Below, piece by piece: positions 19,907 to 28,999 of a DNA stretch of 64,000 nt; the stretch's first letter is position 1; each line of letters starts with the position of its first letter. The position numbers were made by a program, and so were the translations under genes. The stretch spans positions 10,106,001-10,170,000 of the forward strand of contig NZ_CP108046.1 of NCBI RefSeq assembly GCF_041435115.1, written 5' to 3'. The stretch is from Streptomyces sp. NBC_00289. Lineage in GTDB: Bacteria > Actinomycetota > Actinomycetes > Streptomycetales > Streptomycetaceae. Under the pieces are notes generated by a model. It was not told the origin of the DNA. It searched no databases and saw nothing but the letters and a program-made list of their open reading frames with translations.

Positions 19907-20353
19907 CTGACATCGGCTCGTCAGGGTGAACTTCGGCCAAGTCCCTGACGAGGTTGGATCGGTGGCCGTATTCCGGGGTGTGTGAGATATGCGGATGGGG
20001 GCGGGCTGACTGCCGCGGGACGCCGGCGCCGGGAGACTGTGCGGCTGCAGGCGGCCGAGCTGTTCGAGCGGAAGGTCAAGCCATCGGAGGTCGCGCGGCA
20101 GCTGCGGGTGAGCCGGAAGTCGGTCTACCAGTGGCAGCAGTTGTGGCGGGACGGCGGTGTGCAGGCACTGGCCTCTCGCGGCCCGGGCGGGTCGCGGTGC
20201 CGTCTGTCCCCGCGCTGTCTTCAGAAGCTGGCCGCGTATCTGGAGCAGGGTCCGGCCGCGCACGGCTGGGTGGAGGACCAGGTATGGGACGGCTTCGCGG
20301 GTGGCCACGCTGATCGGCAGGAAGTTCCACGTCTCCTACAGCGTCTCGGGGCC
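19907..20353 (+). pseudogene. IS630-family remnant, DNA-binding half
   Basis: The end CTGACATCGGCTCGTCAGGG follows a TA at 19905-19906. The frame at 19982 encodes MRYADGGGLTAAGRRRRETV through GWVEDQVWDG, matching the IS630 at 55.5 kb, then shifts frame (ASRVATLIGRKFHVSYSVSG). It stops abruptly at about 20353 where an IS481-type tail begins. The catalytic half is missing. Confidence 0.8.
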
Positions 20354-20477
20354 ACTCGGTCATCGTCGACGGTGCCGAGGTCTTCAACGGGACTACAACT
20401 ACCCTTGTCCCCACGGCGGCCTCGGAGGCCAGACACCCCACGAACGCCTCAGGCAGAAAACCACGACCCAGGCGTAA
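20354..20477 (+). pseudogene. IS481-like transposase C-terminal scrap
   Basis: The residues YNYPCPHGGLGGQTPHERLR just before the stop at 20477 match the conserved C-terminal end of IS481/IS3-type integrases (the HGG-L-G-TP-ERL box). Only about 35 residues survive. Confidence 0.65.
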
Positions 20478-21105
20478 TCAGTGATCGCCAGTTGCACACC
20501 TGTAGGAACTCCTGGATGCGCTGGTCGCTGTTCTCCCTGAAGCCGCCGTCCTTGCCCTCACGGCCACTGCCGTCCGCGACCGCGAGCACGTCCTGCCGGA
20601 TTGCCTGGCGGCGCCCGCCACCACCAAGGCGTCGCGACCGCCTGCCACCAGCAACGACACCACTGTCACCAACCGTGATCAAGAACTACAGCTGCCGTTT
20701 GTGCACCGACTCAGCCGGTCCGGCACGGCAGTTGTAGTTTCGATGTCTGTGCTGGTCAGCGCCTTGCCGGGGTGGGTGCCTGACCGATCGTCAGGAGCAC
20801 GCTCGATCGCGGACCAGGCCGTGATCGCAGATGAAGTAGTGATCACTCACCCAAAAGACGGAATCCCGTGATCATCTGTGATGGGCACCAGGTTTCCCCG
20901 GAGGTGTCAGGCGCAGGGTTGTCCCGGCTGGGGCCGGGACAACCCTGCAGCCCCAACAGCGACGCATCGCTGGACCTCGGCGGAGTGCGCGACATGACAC
21001 GCCGGTCTGACATCTCAAAACAGCGTCAGGTCCCTGTCACTGGTGTCGGCGATGACGGGACGGAACCAGCGGGGGAGACCGTCCAGGCGGTCAGGCCCGG
21101 GCCGC
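20478..21105. other. Non-coding stretch with no recognisable gene
   Basis: No supported gene. Around 20685-20740, CTACAGCTGCCG and CGGCAGTTGTAG form an inverted pair of the kind seen at IS ends, but no transposase can be assigned. A strong hairpin lies at 20913-20948 (separate entry). Confidence 0.4.
20913..20948. terminator. Strong perfect hairpin, possible terminator
   Basis: GCAGGGTTGTCCCGGC and its exact complement form a 16-bp stem with a 4-base loop. No T-run follows on either strand, which is common for actinobacterial terminators. With no clear gene next to it, it could also be an IS end or an extrusion target. Confidence 0.5.
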
Positions 21106-21109
21106 GGCG

Positions 21110-21400
21110 GCCACGGCCGGGTCACGGGCGATCGCGGTGAACGTATCGCCGCCATGGAGCCCGAGCAGGATCTGCTCACGCTCGTCGATCGTCAGGCAGC
21201 CGGGACGAGGCCCCAACCAAACGGCTTCGCATCGAGATGCCGTCCACTGCGGGCCATGACGCCGACCATCGGCGCGCTGCAGCCGATCTCGCGGGCGATG
21301 TCGACCAGCCGCCAGCCCTTCGCATACAGCCTGAGCGCGAGCTGCTTCTGCTCCCGGCTGATATGACCATGCTTGCCCTGCATCCGGATCCTCCTGTGAT
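21110..21400 (-). pseudogene. IS30-family transposase N-terminal remnant
   Basis: The minus strand encodes MQGKHGHISREQKQLALRLY and WRLVDIAREIGCSAPMVGVM, the IS30 helix-turn-helix. After a frameshift near 21200 it continues as GCLTIDEREQILLGLHGGDT and FTAIARD. The DDE core is missing. Confidence 0.78.
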
Positions 21401-21456
21401 CAGCGACTGTCTCATCTCGCAGGACTCGTTGCACTGACCGCTTGAATCCGCCCGAG

Positions 21457-21655
21457 CTAAGCCACCTCGATGCCGCGCTCGAGCATCAACTCCTCGACGT
21501 CGCGCACACTCAGGTGAACCGGTGGTACAGCCACACACAGGGGGAGATGACCTCCGGCGGGAAGCGGAACCCCCGGTACGACACCGCGTCCACGAGCAGC
21601 CCCTCCAACGATCCGGCCAGACGGATGATCATGCCAGCTGAGAAGGCCTCCACTC
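21457..21655 (-). pseudogene. IS6-family transposase N-terminal fragment
   Basis: Minus-strand sequence nearly identical to the start of the IS6 at 40.4-41.2 kb (SVRDVEELMLERGIEVA and the preceding CVAVPPVHL-type shifted frame). Only about 65 codons remain, with a frameshift. It lies immediately left of the IS3 element. Confidence 0.75.
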
Positions 21656-21727
21656 AACCGTCAACTGATTCGGGGACCGGGAGCTGAGGGGCCTCGCGTT
21701 TTCCGGACAGGCTTCTGACCGTTTATT

Positions 21728-22591
21728 TCACGCGGCGATTCGCAACTTCTCGTACTCGGCATGGACTTCGCGTGGAGGGCGGTACCCCACCGCCGAGTGG
21801 AGGCGTTTGCGATTGTACCAGAATTCGATGTAGCGAGTGATGTCCTGCTGGGCGACCTCGCGGGTCAGGTAAGTCACCCTTGATACGCGCTCGTTCTTCA
21901 GGGCGCCGAAGAATGATTCGGCCATGGCGTTGTCGAAACAGATCCCGGTGCGGCCGGCAGATCTGCGGAGCCCGAACCGGTCCAGCGTCCTCCCGAACTC
22001 GGCTGACATGTAGTTACTTCCGCGATCCGAGTGAAATATCGCGTCGGCCGAGAGGTTCCTGTTCCGTGCCGCGTTACGGATCGCCTTGGATATCAGTGGG
22101 GTTTGGTAGTGGTCGTCCATCGCGTAACCGATGACTTCCTTCGTGCAGCAGTCGATTACCGTCGCGAGGTACAGCCAGCCTTCCCCGGTCCCGATATAAG
22201 TAATGTCACCGACGAGCTTTTCGCCGGGTGCGTCCGCGGTGAAGTTGCGGCCGACGAGGTCCGGCACTTGGCCGGCCGCGGCCTTGGTGAGGTTGAACCT
22301 CTTCGGCTGTGGCTGGCAGGACTCAAGTCCCAGCTCGCGCATCAGGCGGCGGACCAGTTCCAGGCCGACGCTGATGCCCCAGCGGTGCAGCTGGGCTTGG
22401 ATGCGACGGTGGCCGTAGGTGCTGTCGGAAATGTCGAAGGCTTTCTTGATGAGCAGTTTCAGTTCCTCGCGCCGCTGTGTCGTCGCGGATTCCGGGCGGG
22501 ATCGCCAGTCGTAGTAGCCGGATCTGGAGACGCCGAGTCTGCCGCACATGAACTCGACGCTGTATGCGCACTCCGCAGTGTCGAGCCGCAT
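21728..22591 (-). CDS. IS3-family transposase OrfB
   Basis: This 287-residue integrase-type catalytic subunit is complete. It has an HTH_21 region (SGYYDWRSRP to TYGHRRIQAQLHRWG) and the rve core with VGDITYIGTGEGWLYLATVI (Asp), IFHSDRGSNYMS (Asp) and MAESFFGALKNERV (Glu). It is normally expressed as an OrfAB fusion by -1 frameshifting from orfA, which lies just upstream but has a stop codon. The catalytic protein itself looks undamaged. Confidence 0.9.
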   Translation of the reverse strand: MRLDTAECAYSVEFMCGRLGVSRSGYYDWRSRPESATTQRREELKLLIKKAFDISDSTYGHRRIQAQLHRWGISVGLELVRRLMRELGLESCQPQPKRFNLTKAAAGQVPDLVGRNFTADAPGEKLVGDITYIGTGEGWLYLATVIDCCTKEVIGYAMDDHYQTPLISKAIRNAARNRNLSADAIFHSDRGSNYMSAEFGRTLDRFGLRRSAGRTGICFDNAMAESFFGALKNERVSRVTYLTREVAQQDITRYIEFWYNRKRLHSAVGYRPPREVHAEYEKLRIAA

Positions 22592-22616
22592 CTCATCGAT
22601 GAACTGTACTTGCTTG

Positions 22617-22907
22617 CTACCGGGGATCCTTCGCGAAGTACGCCGCGCATTTTTTCAGGAAGGAGTTTTCCATCTCCAGCTCACGGTTCCGCCGTTCGAG
22701 TTCCTTCAGGCGTACCCGCTCGTTCACCGTGAATTCTGCATCGGGAGCCGGTTCCTGCTGCTTCTGGTGCTTCTTCACCCAGCCGCGTAGCGTCTCCGAG
22801 TTCAGCTCAAGCTCCCGGGCAACTTCGGAGATCGTCTTGCTTGACCTCAACGCGATCTGGACTGCTTCCTCACGGAACTATGGCGAGTACTTACTGGGTG
22901 GCGCCAC
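22617..22907 (-). pseudogene. IS3-family OrfA with nonsense codon
   Basis: Reading from GTG at 22907 gives VAPPSKYSP, then TAG (22878-22880), then FREEAVQIALRSSKTISEVA and a coiled Glu-rich helix (RLKELERRNRELEMENSFLK). A Glu codon is expected at the TAG by comparison with related OrfA proteins known to me. Re-initiation at 22850 is conceivable but would lose the first helix of the DNA-binding motif. Confidence 0.8.
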
Positions 22908-23056
22908 TTCTTCCTCGTTTCCTGTTCAGGACAACCCTATTGGGTCCCTGTCCGGAAACTTCGGGGCCCCTCAAGCTCCACCTCCCGCACCAGGGCCCGC
23001 TCCGCGCCCGTGTCCGGCAAGCCGGCCGACTGCCGGAAGGCACCGCCCTGGCCGCG

Positions 23057-23812
23057 TTACAGGAAGTTGTTAGGCCAGATCATGGTGCGCCACATGTGTG
23101 CGACCGGTGAGCCATCAAAGCCCAGGCCCTGATCGGGTTGCCGGAAGTGCCGGCCGATGATGTCTTCGAACTCGGCGATGTCGATGTCGTTTTCGTTGTC
23201 GAAGGTGTACAGGTCGTTGAGGGTGACCAGACGCGCTGTCATGTACCAACGGTGTGCACGAATGTGCTCATAGGCACTGTGTATGTGTGCGGGTGGGGCG
23301 TATTGCGGGCCGAAGAAGGTCCGGTATGCCTCGGGGTAGTCGTAGCCAACCGACGGGTCGGGAAAGAAACGCAGGATCTCGTGCTGGCGGATAGCCCAGG
23401 CGACTTTCTCGGAGACGTAAGGGGCCACCAGCTGGGCGCCCCAGTGTCCATGGTGGCTGCGCAGCAGGCCGCCCACAGCGATGTCGTGGAGGAGACAGGC
23501 CAGCACCACCTCCTCGTTCAGCCCCAAGTCTCGGGCCCGGCGGGCGCTGTGCAGCATATGCCGGGCGGTGAAGGGCTCAAGGCGCAGCCGGAAGAAGTCC
23601 GCCAGAGTCGGACGCTCGGGCATCGGGGGCAGAGCAGGGTTGTCACCCATCATGAACACTTTGCCAGGACGCAGCTCAGCCAGCAGTTCCTCGCCGGTGG
23701 CGTGATGCGCGGTGCCCATCATGGCGATCGACGGCAGAACGGCCATTCGTTCCAATCCCTCCTGGCCGTGACCAGGGCGGGGCTGGGGGACAGGTTCGAT
23801 GCTGGTGGTCAC
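23057..23812 (-). CDS. HD-domain metalloprotein of unknown substrate
   Basis: About 251 residues from a GTG near 23812 that follows a GGAGAG ribosome binding site (the frame is open to 23884). Metal-ligand candidates follow the HD pattern: RHMLHSARRARD, ACLLHDIAVGG (His-Asp), HHGHWGAQL, IRQHEIL and VTLNDLYTFD. This arrangement fits HD-domain phosphohydrolases, and also the mixed-valent di-iron oxygenases of that superfamily (PhnZ/MIOX-like). I cannot decide between them. The C-terminus (GFDGSPVAHMWRTMIWPNNF) looks specific to a subgroup. GC matches the host, and the flanks are IS debris on both sides. Confidence 0.7.
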   Translation of the reverse strand: MTTSIEPVPQPRPGHGQEGLERMAVLPSIAMMGTAHHATGEELLAELRPGKVFMMGDNPALPPMPERPTLADFFRLRLEPFTARHMLHSARRARDLGLNEEVVLACLLHDIAVGGLLRSHHGHWGAQLVAPYVSEKVAWAIRQHEILRFFPDPSVGYDYPEAYRTFFGPQYAPPAHIHSAYEHIRAHRWYMTARLVTLNDLYTFDNENDIDIAEFEDIIGRHFRQPDQGLGFDGSPVAHMWRTMIWPNNFL

Positions 23813-23981
23813 TGATGAAACTCTCCTGAAGTCCCCCGCTTCTCGAACACATAGGTCATGTTCTGAGTTTTGGGCGGGTCCCACTATGTCCCGGAGGACG
23901 ATCGCCTCACCCCTGAAGAGCTAGGTAGTTGATACCTCACTTGAAGCGAGCCTCCTCCCCGAACACGGCAGCTGTGGGTCA

Positions 23982-24590
23982 ATGGGGCGTGAACATCTGA
24001 GAGGGGTTGTCGTGGAGGCCGGAGCGACACCGTCGTACAAGGGGTACCGGTACCCGGCGGAGGTCATGTCCCGCTGCGTGTGGCTGTACCACCGCTTCCC
24101 GCTCTGCTTCCGCGAGGTCGAGAAGCTCATGCTCGCCCGCGGCGTGATCGTCTCCCACGAAACCGTCCGGCAGTGGTGCACCAAGTTCGGGCCCCAGTAC
24201 GCGGCCGGCCTGCGCCGCCGGAGGCCGAAGGCCGGCGACAAGTGACATCTGGACGAGGTCTACGTGAAGATCAACGGCGAGTGGCGGTACCTGTGGCGGG
24301 CGGTGGACCAGGACGGCAACGTCCTGGACATCCTGGTCCAGTCCCGGCGGAAAGCCAAGGCCGCCAGGCGGTTCATGGTCAAGCTGATGGAGGAGCAGCG
24401 GCGGGTGCCGCGAGTGCTGGTGCGGCAAGCTCCGCAGCTACGGCGCTGCACACCGGTAGCCCATGCCCTCGGTGGAGCACCGGCAGTCGAAGTACCTGAA
24501 CAATCGGGCGGAGAACTCCCACCAGCCGACGAGGCAACGCGAACGCGGCAGTCGCATGCGAGAAACACGCCGACCGCACTGGACTGAGCC
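23982..24590 (+). pseudogene. IS6-family transposase, nonsense and frameshifted
   Basis: SYKGYRYPAEVMSRCVWLYH to RRRRPKAGDK is followed by TGA where Trp of the WHLDEVYVKI motif is expected. HLDEVYVKINGEWRYLWRAV and VQSRRKAKAARRFMVKLMEE continue in frame. From about 24430 the frame is shifted, but the underlying sequence still reads as the HRSHKGLNNRAENSHQP region. Confidence 0.85.
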
Positions 24591-25174
24591 CCGAGGGCAA
24601 AGAGATCCAGGCCTGGATGTGCCCCCAGGCCACATGCCGTAATGGGCCTTGACCTCGGCGATACTCAGCTTCGAGGCAATCGGCCGAGCCGACGGTGGCG
24701 GCGCACTCTTCCGCGGCTACCATCACCTGCTGAGCGGCGCACAAGTCACCTTCTGCGCTTGTCCGCACGGTGAAGGTGGCGGTCTTGCTTGCGGTGGCCC
24801 GCGGCGGACCCGTCGACCAGCACCTCGAAGCGCTTGATGATGGCGGACGCTGCGTGTTTTTTCCAGGCCAGGGTGGCCGAGGGGTTACTCAACACTGTCG
24901 GTGGGACCTGGATTGATCGCCGGGTGCCGGAGCACTGCATCTTCTGCAGCCTCATCGCCCACAACCTCCTCGAAACGCATGGACTGTGGCTGGGATCACG
25001 GCACCGTAGGCGGCAGTTGAGTAACGCCTGCTCGCCTTTGGTGCTAATGGGGGTGGATACCTTGCAGCCTTGGTGCGGCGATGGCAGCAAATATCTCCGG
25101 TAGCGGGGCCGTGCAGCCCGTCGTCACAGCGCTGCGGTTGATGAGTCCGAAGATCACATTGACCGGGGTGGGCG
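24591..25174. other. Non-coding or unrecognisable stretch
   Basis: Several frames are open but none resembles a family I know. It may hold fragments of more than one decayed gene. The end of this stretch presumably contains the promoter of the secreted protein starting at 25175. Confidence 0.35.
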
Positions 25175-25858
25175 TTGAGACAGAAGCACCGCAGGGACCG
25201 CAGGAAAAAGCTGATCGTCTACGGTGTCGCCTCAGCTGTGGTCGCCACCGCCGCCGTGGGCACCCTCGCTATGGCATCGTCCGAGTTCCCGCGCCGGACG
25301 GACGGCAAGGGATTGGCTCCGAATCTCAAGCTCCAGACCCAGTTCAAGGAAGCCGCTCAGGAGTTCGACGTTCCGCAGAGCGTGCTGATGGCGGTCTCGT
25401 ACCGGCAGACGCGCTGGGAGAGCCACGGCGGGCTGCCGAGCACAACCGGCGCGTACAACGTCATGGGTCTAACCCGGGTGATGCCCGCCGACGTAGAGGA
25501 CGGCGAGGAGACCGGCGAACACCGGCTCACGCATCTCAACATGAGCGGTGACCCGGCCGTCGAGAAGCACTTCAACCCTCAACGCGCGCTCACCAGCCTC
25601 TCTGACGAGCACGTCGACACGGGTGACCCCCGGCTGCACTCGCTGGACAAGGCGGCCGAACTCGTCCACGAGCCCGCGAAGTTGCTGCAGAGTGATGCCG
25701 GGCAGAGCATCCGCGCGGGCGCGGCGCTGCTTGCCCGGTATCAGCGTGAGGCCACCGGCGACCTACCGGACGACCCGGGCCGGTGGTATCCGGCGGTCGC
25801 CCGCTTCAGTCAGGCGCCCGACAGGACAGGCGCGGACCTGTTTGCCAAGAAGCACTGA
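25175..25858 (+). CDS. Secreted amidase-like protein, C-terminally truncated
   Basis: From a TTG at 25175 the protein has a basic N-terminus (RQKHRRDRRKK), a hydrophobic helix (about 13-34) acting as signal peptide, and a domain FKEAAQEFDVPQSVLMAVSY ... RWYPAVARFSQAP ... ADLFAKKH. This resembles the N-terminal region of large Streptomyces secreted N-acetylmuramoyl-L-alanine amidases, whose catalytic domain normally follows. Here the frame stops after 227 residues, exactly where GC falls and a fragment of an unrelated enzyme begins. It is therefore a truncated gene that might still be secreted but lacks the hydrolase. Confidence 0.7.
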   Translation: MRQKHRRDRRKKLIVYGVASAVVATAAVGTLAMASSEFPRRTDGKGLAPNLKLQTQFKEAAQEFDVPQSVLMAVSYRQTRWESHGGLPSTTGAYNVMGLTRVMPADVEDGEETGEHRLTHLNMSGDPAVEKHFNPQRALTSLSDEHVDTGDPRLHSLDKAAELVHEPAKLLQSDAGQSIRAGAALLARYQREATGDLPDDPGRWYPAVARFSQAPDRTGADLFAKKH

Positions 25859-26049
25859 ACATTTCTGAAATCGCCTCGGCCATGGGATTGCGGGCTTGGC
25901 GGGTCGACGCGCCCCAGGCCATACAAGATGCAGTGCAGGAAGCGCTCAAAACTGGCGAGCCAGGAGTGATTGAAGTTATGATTGATTCGACCGTTCTTCC
26001 CCCCGTGGGTGATCGCGTAGAAACTATCGCCGGCTTTAAAGGCAAGTAA
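25858..26049 (+). pseudogene. ThDP-dependent enzyme, C-terminal scrap
   Basis: Sixty-three residues (ISEIASAMGLRAWRVDAPQA, then AVQEALKTGEPGVIEVMIDS and PPVGDRVETIAGF) match the end of the thiamine-diphosphate-binding domain of acetolactate-synthase-like or decarboxylase enzymes. The rest is missing; it is joined without any IS to the truncated amidase gene. It ends 21 bp before the aminotransferase start, so the two were probably one operon. Confidence 0.72.
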
Positions 26050-26070
26050 TTTACGAAACTGGCGGCGAAA

Positions 26071-27168
26071 ATGAGTAACTATTTCCGTGATGAAGTAAAC
26101 CAACTTTCCAGCTATCAGAAAATTCCTGACCCGAACGCTGTAGCAAAGAATTTGGGTCTGCACCGTGTGGCCAAACTGGACACTAATGAGATCTACTACC
26201 CTCCACTTCCCGGTGTGGCTGAGGCCGTGCAGGCAGAACTGGGAAAGCTGCATTACTATCCTGACATGACAAACGCCCTTGTAGTCGACGCTCTGTCGCA
26301 TCACTATGGGCTGATATCTGAGGGGCTGTGTGTAGGAGACGGCTCGGCCGCATTGATCGAAGCAATTGTGAAAGGGGTAACTTGCTCTGGGTATGATGAG
26401 GTCGTGTACTCGTGGAGATCCTTCGAGGCATATCCCTTAATTGCCACGATGGCGGGAGCCAAGCCGATTCCGGTTCCCCGAGCCGCGGATCACGGCCACG
26501 ATTTGGCTGGAGTACTCAAAGCAATCACTCCAGCAACTCGAGTTATCATAATTTGCAATCCAAGTAATCCTACGGGTGCATACATGCCGTTACGAGAGAT
26601 CGAAACGTTCTTGGCAAGCGTCTCTCCCAGTGTACTTGTTGTGCTGGACGAAGCATATCGCGAATTTATTCACCCACGCCCCCATTTTGATACCTTGCCA
26701 CTCGCCTCTAGGGTGAAGAACCTTATTATCTTGCGGTCATTTTCCAAGGCTTGGGGTCTTGCAGGACTTCGAGTGGGCTGGTCGTATAGTAGTCCAGACC
26801 TTGCTCGGGGCATCCAAAAATGTATTCTTCCGTTTTCCGTTAGTAGGATCGGGCAGGCAGCCGCAGTCGCCGCTCTAAGCCAAGAAGAAGAGATGCGCCG
26901 GAGGGCGGCTGAAATTGCCGCTGAGCGAGATGCGTTGCTTGCGATGGTGCGCCTTCATACGCCCGAGGTGCCATATTCCCAGGGCAACTTCATATGGCTT
27001 CCTATTGGCGATCTAGCTGCAGCCTTCGGTTACGAGGCTGAGCAACGAGGATTCATTGTGCGCGCCTTCGCGGGCGAAGGGATACGCGTTACGGTAGGCA
27101 CCGCCGAGCAAAATGCAGACTTCGTAGCCGCTTACCCCAATGTATTGCAGGCCATTGGCTTTCGGTGA
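26071..27168 (+). CDS. HisC/CobD-like class I/II aminotransferase
   Basis: A full-length 365-residue PLP enzyme. The internal aldimine lysine lies in ILRSFSKAWGLAGLRVGW (about residue 227), the pyridine-binding Asp in VLVVLDEAYREF, the Asn in IICNPSNPTG, and the substrate-carboxylate Arg region near IRVTVGTAEQN. It resembles histidinol-phosphate aminotransferases and threonine-phosphate decarboxylases. Absence of his genes and the ThDP-enzyme scrap upstream point to a secondary-metabolite role. Base composition is much less GC-rich than the host, a sign of transfer. No strong Shine-Dalgarno sequence precedes the ATG. Confidence 0.85.
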   Translation: MSNYFRDEVNQLSSYQKIPDPNAVAKNLGLHRVAKLDTNEIYYPPLPGVAEAVQAELGKLHYYPDMTNALVVDALSHHYGLISEGLCVGDGSAALIEAIVKGVTCSGYDEVVYSWRSFEAYPLIATMAGAKPIPVPRAADHGHDLAGVLKAITPATRVIIICNPSNPTGAYMPLREIETFLASVSPSVLVVLDEAYREFIHPRPHFDTLPLASRVKNLIILRSFSKAWGLAGLRVGWSYSSPDLARGIQKCILPFSVSRIGQAAAVAALSQEEEMRRRAAEIAAERDALLAMVRLHTPEVPYSQGNFIWLPIGDLAAAFGYEAEQRGFIVRAFAGEGIRVTVGTAEQNADFVAAYPNVLQAIGFR

Positions 27169-27250
27169 GAACTACTGCTTCGTTCCTCAAAGGACGTACA
27201 CGCTACCCTTCAGTGGGAGATCGGCGGCTTCGCTGTAGTTCCTCGATCAC

Positions 27251-28139
27251 TGAGCGTTTTCAGGGTGGCCACTGATCGAGTGATGCAAGGGGATGGCTGG
27301 CAGGGCAACGGACGAGGCTCCCAGGCAGTTGAGAGAGGTATCTGACATGCGATCTCGGTTGCCGGGGAGCCCCGTTGATTACGTATCCTGCCGCACTCGA
27401 CCTCCCGCATGCCCTCGTGGAGACGGTCACGATGCTGATCGTCCTTCGTGAGGGTGACCGCCGGTGCAAGCTCCGTCCGTCCGCGCGTGCGGTTGTCGCG
27501 CTCGTGTACTTGCGCCAGCACACCACGCTGGCCCAGATCGCCGCTGGTTTCCGCATCAGCGTCGGGACCGCGCACGCCTATGTCCGCTCCGTGGTGGGCC
27601 TGCTGGCGCGCCGGGCTCCGGGGCTGACGCGGGCCCTGCGTGAAGTGAAGGCCCGGGCGGAATACGTGCTGGTGGACGGCACCCTCGCGGAGTGCGACCG
27701 GGTCGGTGACGGCCGCGGGGACTACTCGGGAAAGCACCGGCGTCACGGTGTGAACCTGCAGGTCGTCACCGATCCGGACGGCACCATCGTATGGATCTCG
27801 AAGGCGCTGCCCGGTCGCACCCACGACCTCACCGCCGCCCGCACCCACCGGATCATCGACACCTGCCGCAGACTCGGTATCCCGGTCCTGGCCGACCTCG
27901 GCTACCTCGGTGCCGGCGGCACCATCACCACCCCGATCCGACGTTCTCCCGGCAAAGAACTCAACCGCCGGCAGCTATCGCTGAACAGGGCTCATGCCCG
28001 CCTGCGCTACCCGGTCGAGCGCGGCATGGCCCGATTGAAGACCTGGCGGATCTTCCGCAAAGCCCGCTGCAGCCCCACCTGGCTCACCACCGCAGCCAAA
28101 GCCGTCCTCACCCTTGAGAGCTACTGCTGAAAATCCTCA
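27251..28139 (+). mobile_element. IS5-family element, copy B (889 bp)
   Basis: Ends TGAGCGTTTTCAGGGTGG and, on the right, the complement of TGAGGATTTTCAGCAG. The encoded transposase is identical to that of the 889-bp copy at 33064-33952, which lies in the opposite orientation. Confidence 0.9.
27375..28130 (+). CDS. IS5-family transposase (DDE_Tnp_4 type)
   Basis: A 251-residue transposase: an N-terminal helix-turn-helix ([20 protein letters not shown]), [13 protein letters not shown] (Asp), a [12 protein letters not shown] strand, [12 protein letters not shown] (Asp), and [20 protein letters not shown] (Glu). Complete, starting at the frame's first start codon at 27375. Identical to the copy at 33 kb, so at least one duplication is recent. 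Confidence 0.92.
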   Translation: MITYPAALDLPHALVETVTMLIVLREGDRRCKLRPSARAVVALVYLRQHTTLAQIAAGFRISVGTAHAYVRSVVGLLARRAPGLTRALREVKARAEYVLVDGTLAECDRVGDGRGDYSGKHRRHGVNLQVVTDPDGTIVWISKALPGRTHDLTAARTHRIIDTCRRLGIPVLADLGYLGAGGTITTPIRRSPGKELNRRQLSLNRAHARLRYPVERGMARLKTWRIFRKARCSPTWLTTAAKAVLTLESYC

Positions 28140-28149
28140 CTGCGCGCGG

Positions 28150-28405
28150 CAGGGCCCCGGCGTTTGCCCGGGTCGTCCGGTTTGATCATGTGATGCCGTA
28201 GAGGGTGAGGACGCGTGGGCGTTCGGTGTGGGCTCGGCGTTCGGCGGCGGTGTTGACGTATCCGGCGAGCTTGAGCGCGCTGCGGATCACGTCGCGGGCG
28301 GCAGCGAGTACGGCAGGTGTGTTACGGGTCCTGACCTAGGATTTATCTTCTCCGAAGACGACATCTCGTACCCAGTGGGCGGTGTTTTCCACGGTCCAGT
28401 GTCCG
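28150..28405 (-). pseudogene. ISAs1-A terminal remnant (transposase C-terminus)
   Basis: Starts with the ISAs1-A end CAGGGCCCCGGCG and continues with sequence parallel to the C-terminal 70 codons of that transposase (start of the mirrored frame at 28190). It breaks off within the codons for the HWTVENT motif, where it is fused to an IS6 tail. Confidence 0.8.
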
Positions 28406-28640
28406 CTCCGCTCCTACGGCGTCGCCCACCGCGAGCTGATGAGCTCGGTCGAGCACCGTTCCCACAAGGGCCTGAACAACCGCACCGAGAACAGCCACCA
28501 GCCGACGAGACAGCGCGAACGGGCGATGAAGGGCTCCCGCTCCGCCGGAGGAGCGCAACGCTTCCTGCCCGCGTTCAGCGAGCGCGCCAACTCCCTACTC
28601 AAGACCACCTTCAAGGCCCTGCGCAGAGCCAGGCCAGAAA
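28406..28640 (+). pseudogene. IS6-family transposase C-terminal remnant
   Basis: LRSYGVAHRELMSSVEHRSH, KGLNNRTENSHQPTRQRERA and the tail AGGAQRFLPAFSERANSLL match the last 75 residues of IS6 transposases. It begins exactly where the ISAs1 remnant ends. Confidence 0.8.
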
Positions 28641-28768
28641 ACTGGTGGAGGCGATCGGGAACCGGATAGAAGAGGTCGGGCTGCGTCTGCATCCCGGCAA
28701 CACCCGGATCGTCTACTGCAAGGACGCGAACCGGCGGGTCTCGTATGAGCACACGGCGTTCACTGGCG
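28636..28768 (+). pseudogene. Group II intron reverse transcriptase fragment
   Basis: KLVEAIGNRIEEVGLRLHPG and NTRIVYCKDANRRVSYEHTA align with residues around 255-300 of the intron protein at 57.9 kb (just C-terminal to the YVDD box). Only about 44 codons survive, followed directly by an IS5 fragment. Confidence 0.78.
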
Positions 28769-28999
28769 CACTGGTGTACCTCCGCAAGTACGACACGCTG
28801 CACCAGATCGCCGCCTGATTCGGGATCAGCGTGGGCTTGGGCACAGCCCACGCTTACGTCCACGCTGTCGCGGCTCTCCTGGCTGCCCGGGCACCGGGCC
28901 TGACCGCAGCCCTGCGAAACTCCGACGCCCGCTACCTCTGCTCGATGGGACGCTCGCCGAGTGCGACCGGGTCGGTGATGTCGGCGTCGGCTGAACCTG

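Larger units (their letters stand above)
21685..22973 (-). mobile_element. IS3-family element (about 1289 bp)
   Basis: Terminal repeats share TGAGGGGCC and the inner TTTCCGGACAGG on both sides (left near 21685, right near 22973). It contains orfA and orfB on the minus strand in the usual IS3 order. orfA carries a nonsense codon. Confidence 0.85.

Noticed and set aside
20868..21140. 90-residue plus-strand frame starting MIICDGHQVSPEV
   Set aside because: It spans the strong hairpin and has low-complexity Arg/Pro/Gly content at its end; no family resemblance.
24789..25103. 104-residue plus-strand frame with several cysteines
   Set aside because: No family resemblance, no ribosome binding site and no conserved neighbour; kept only as an unresolved stretch.
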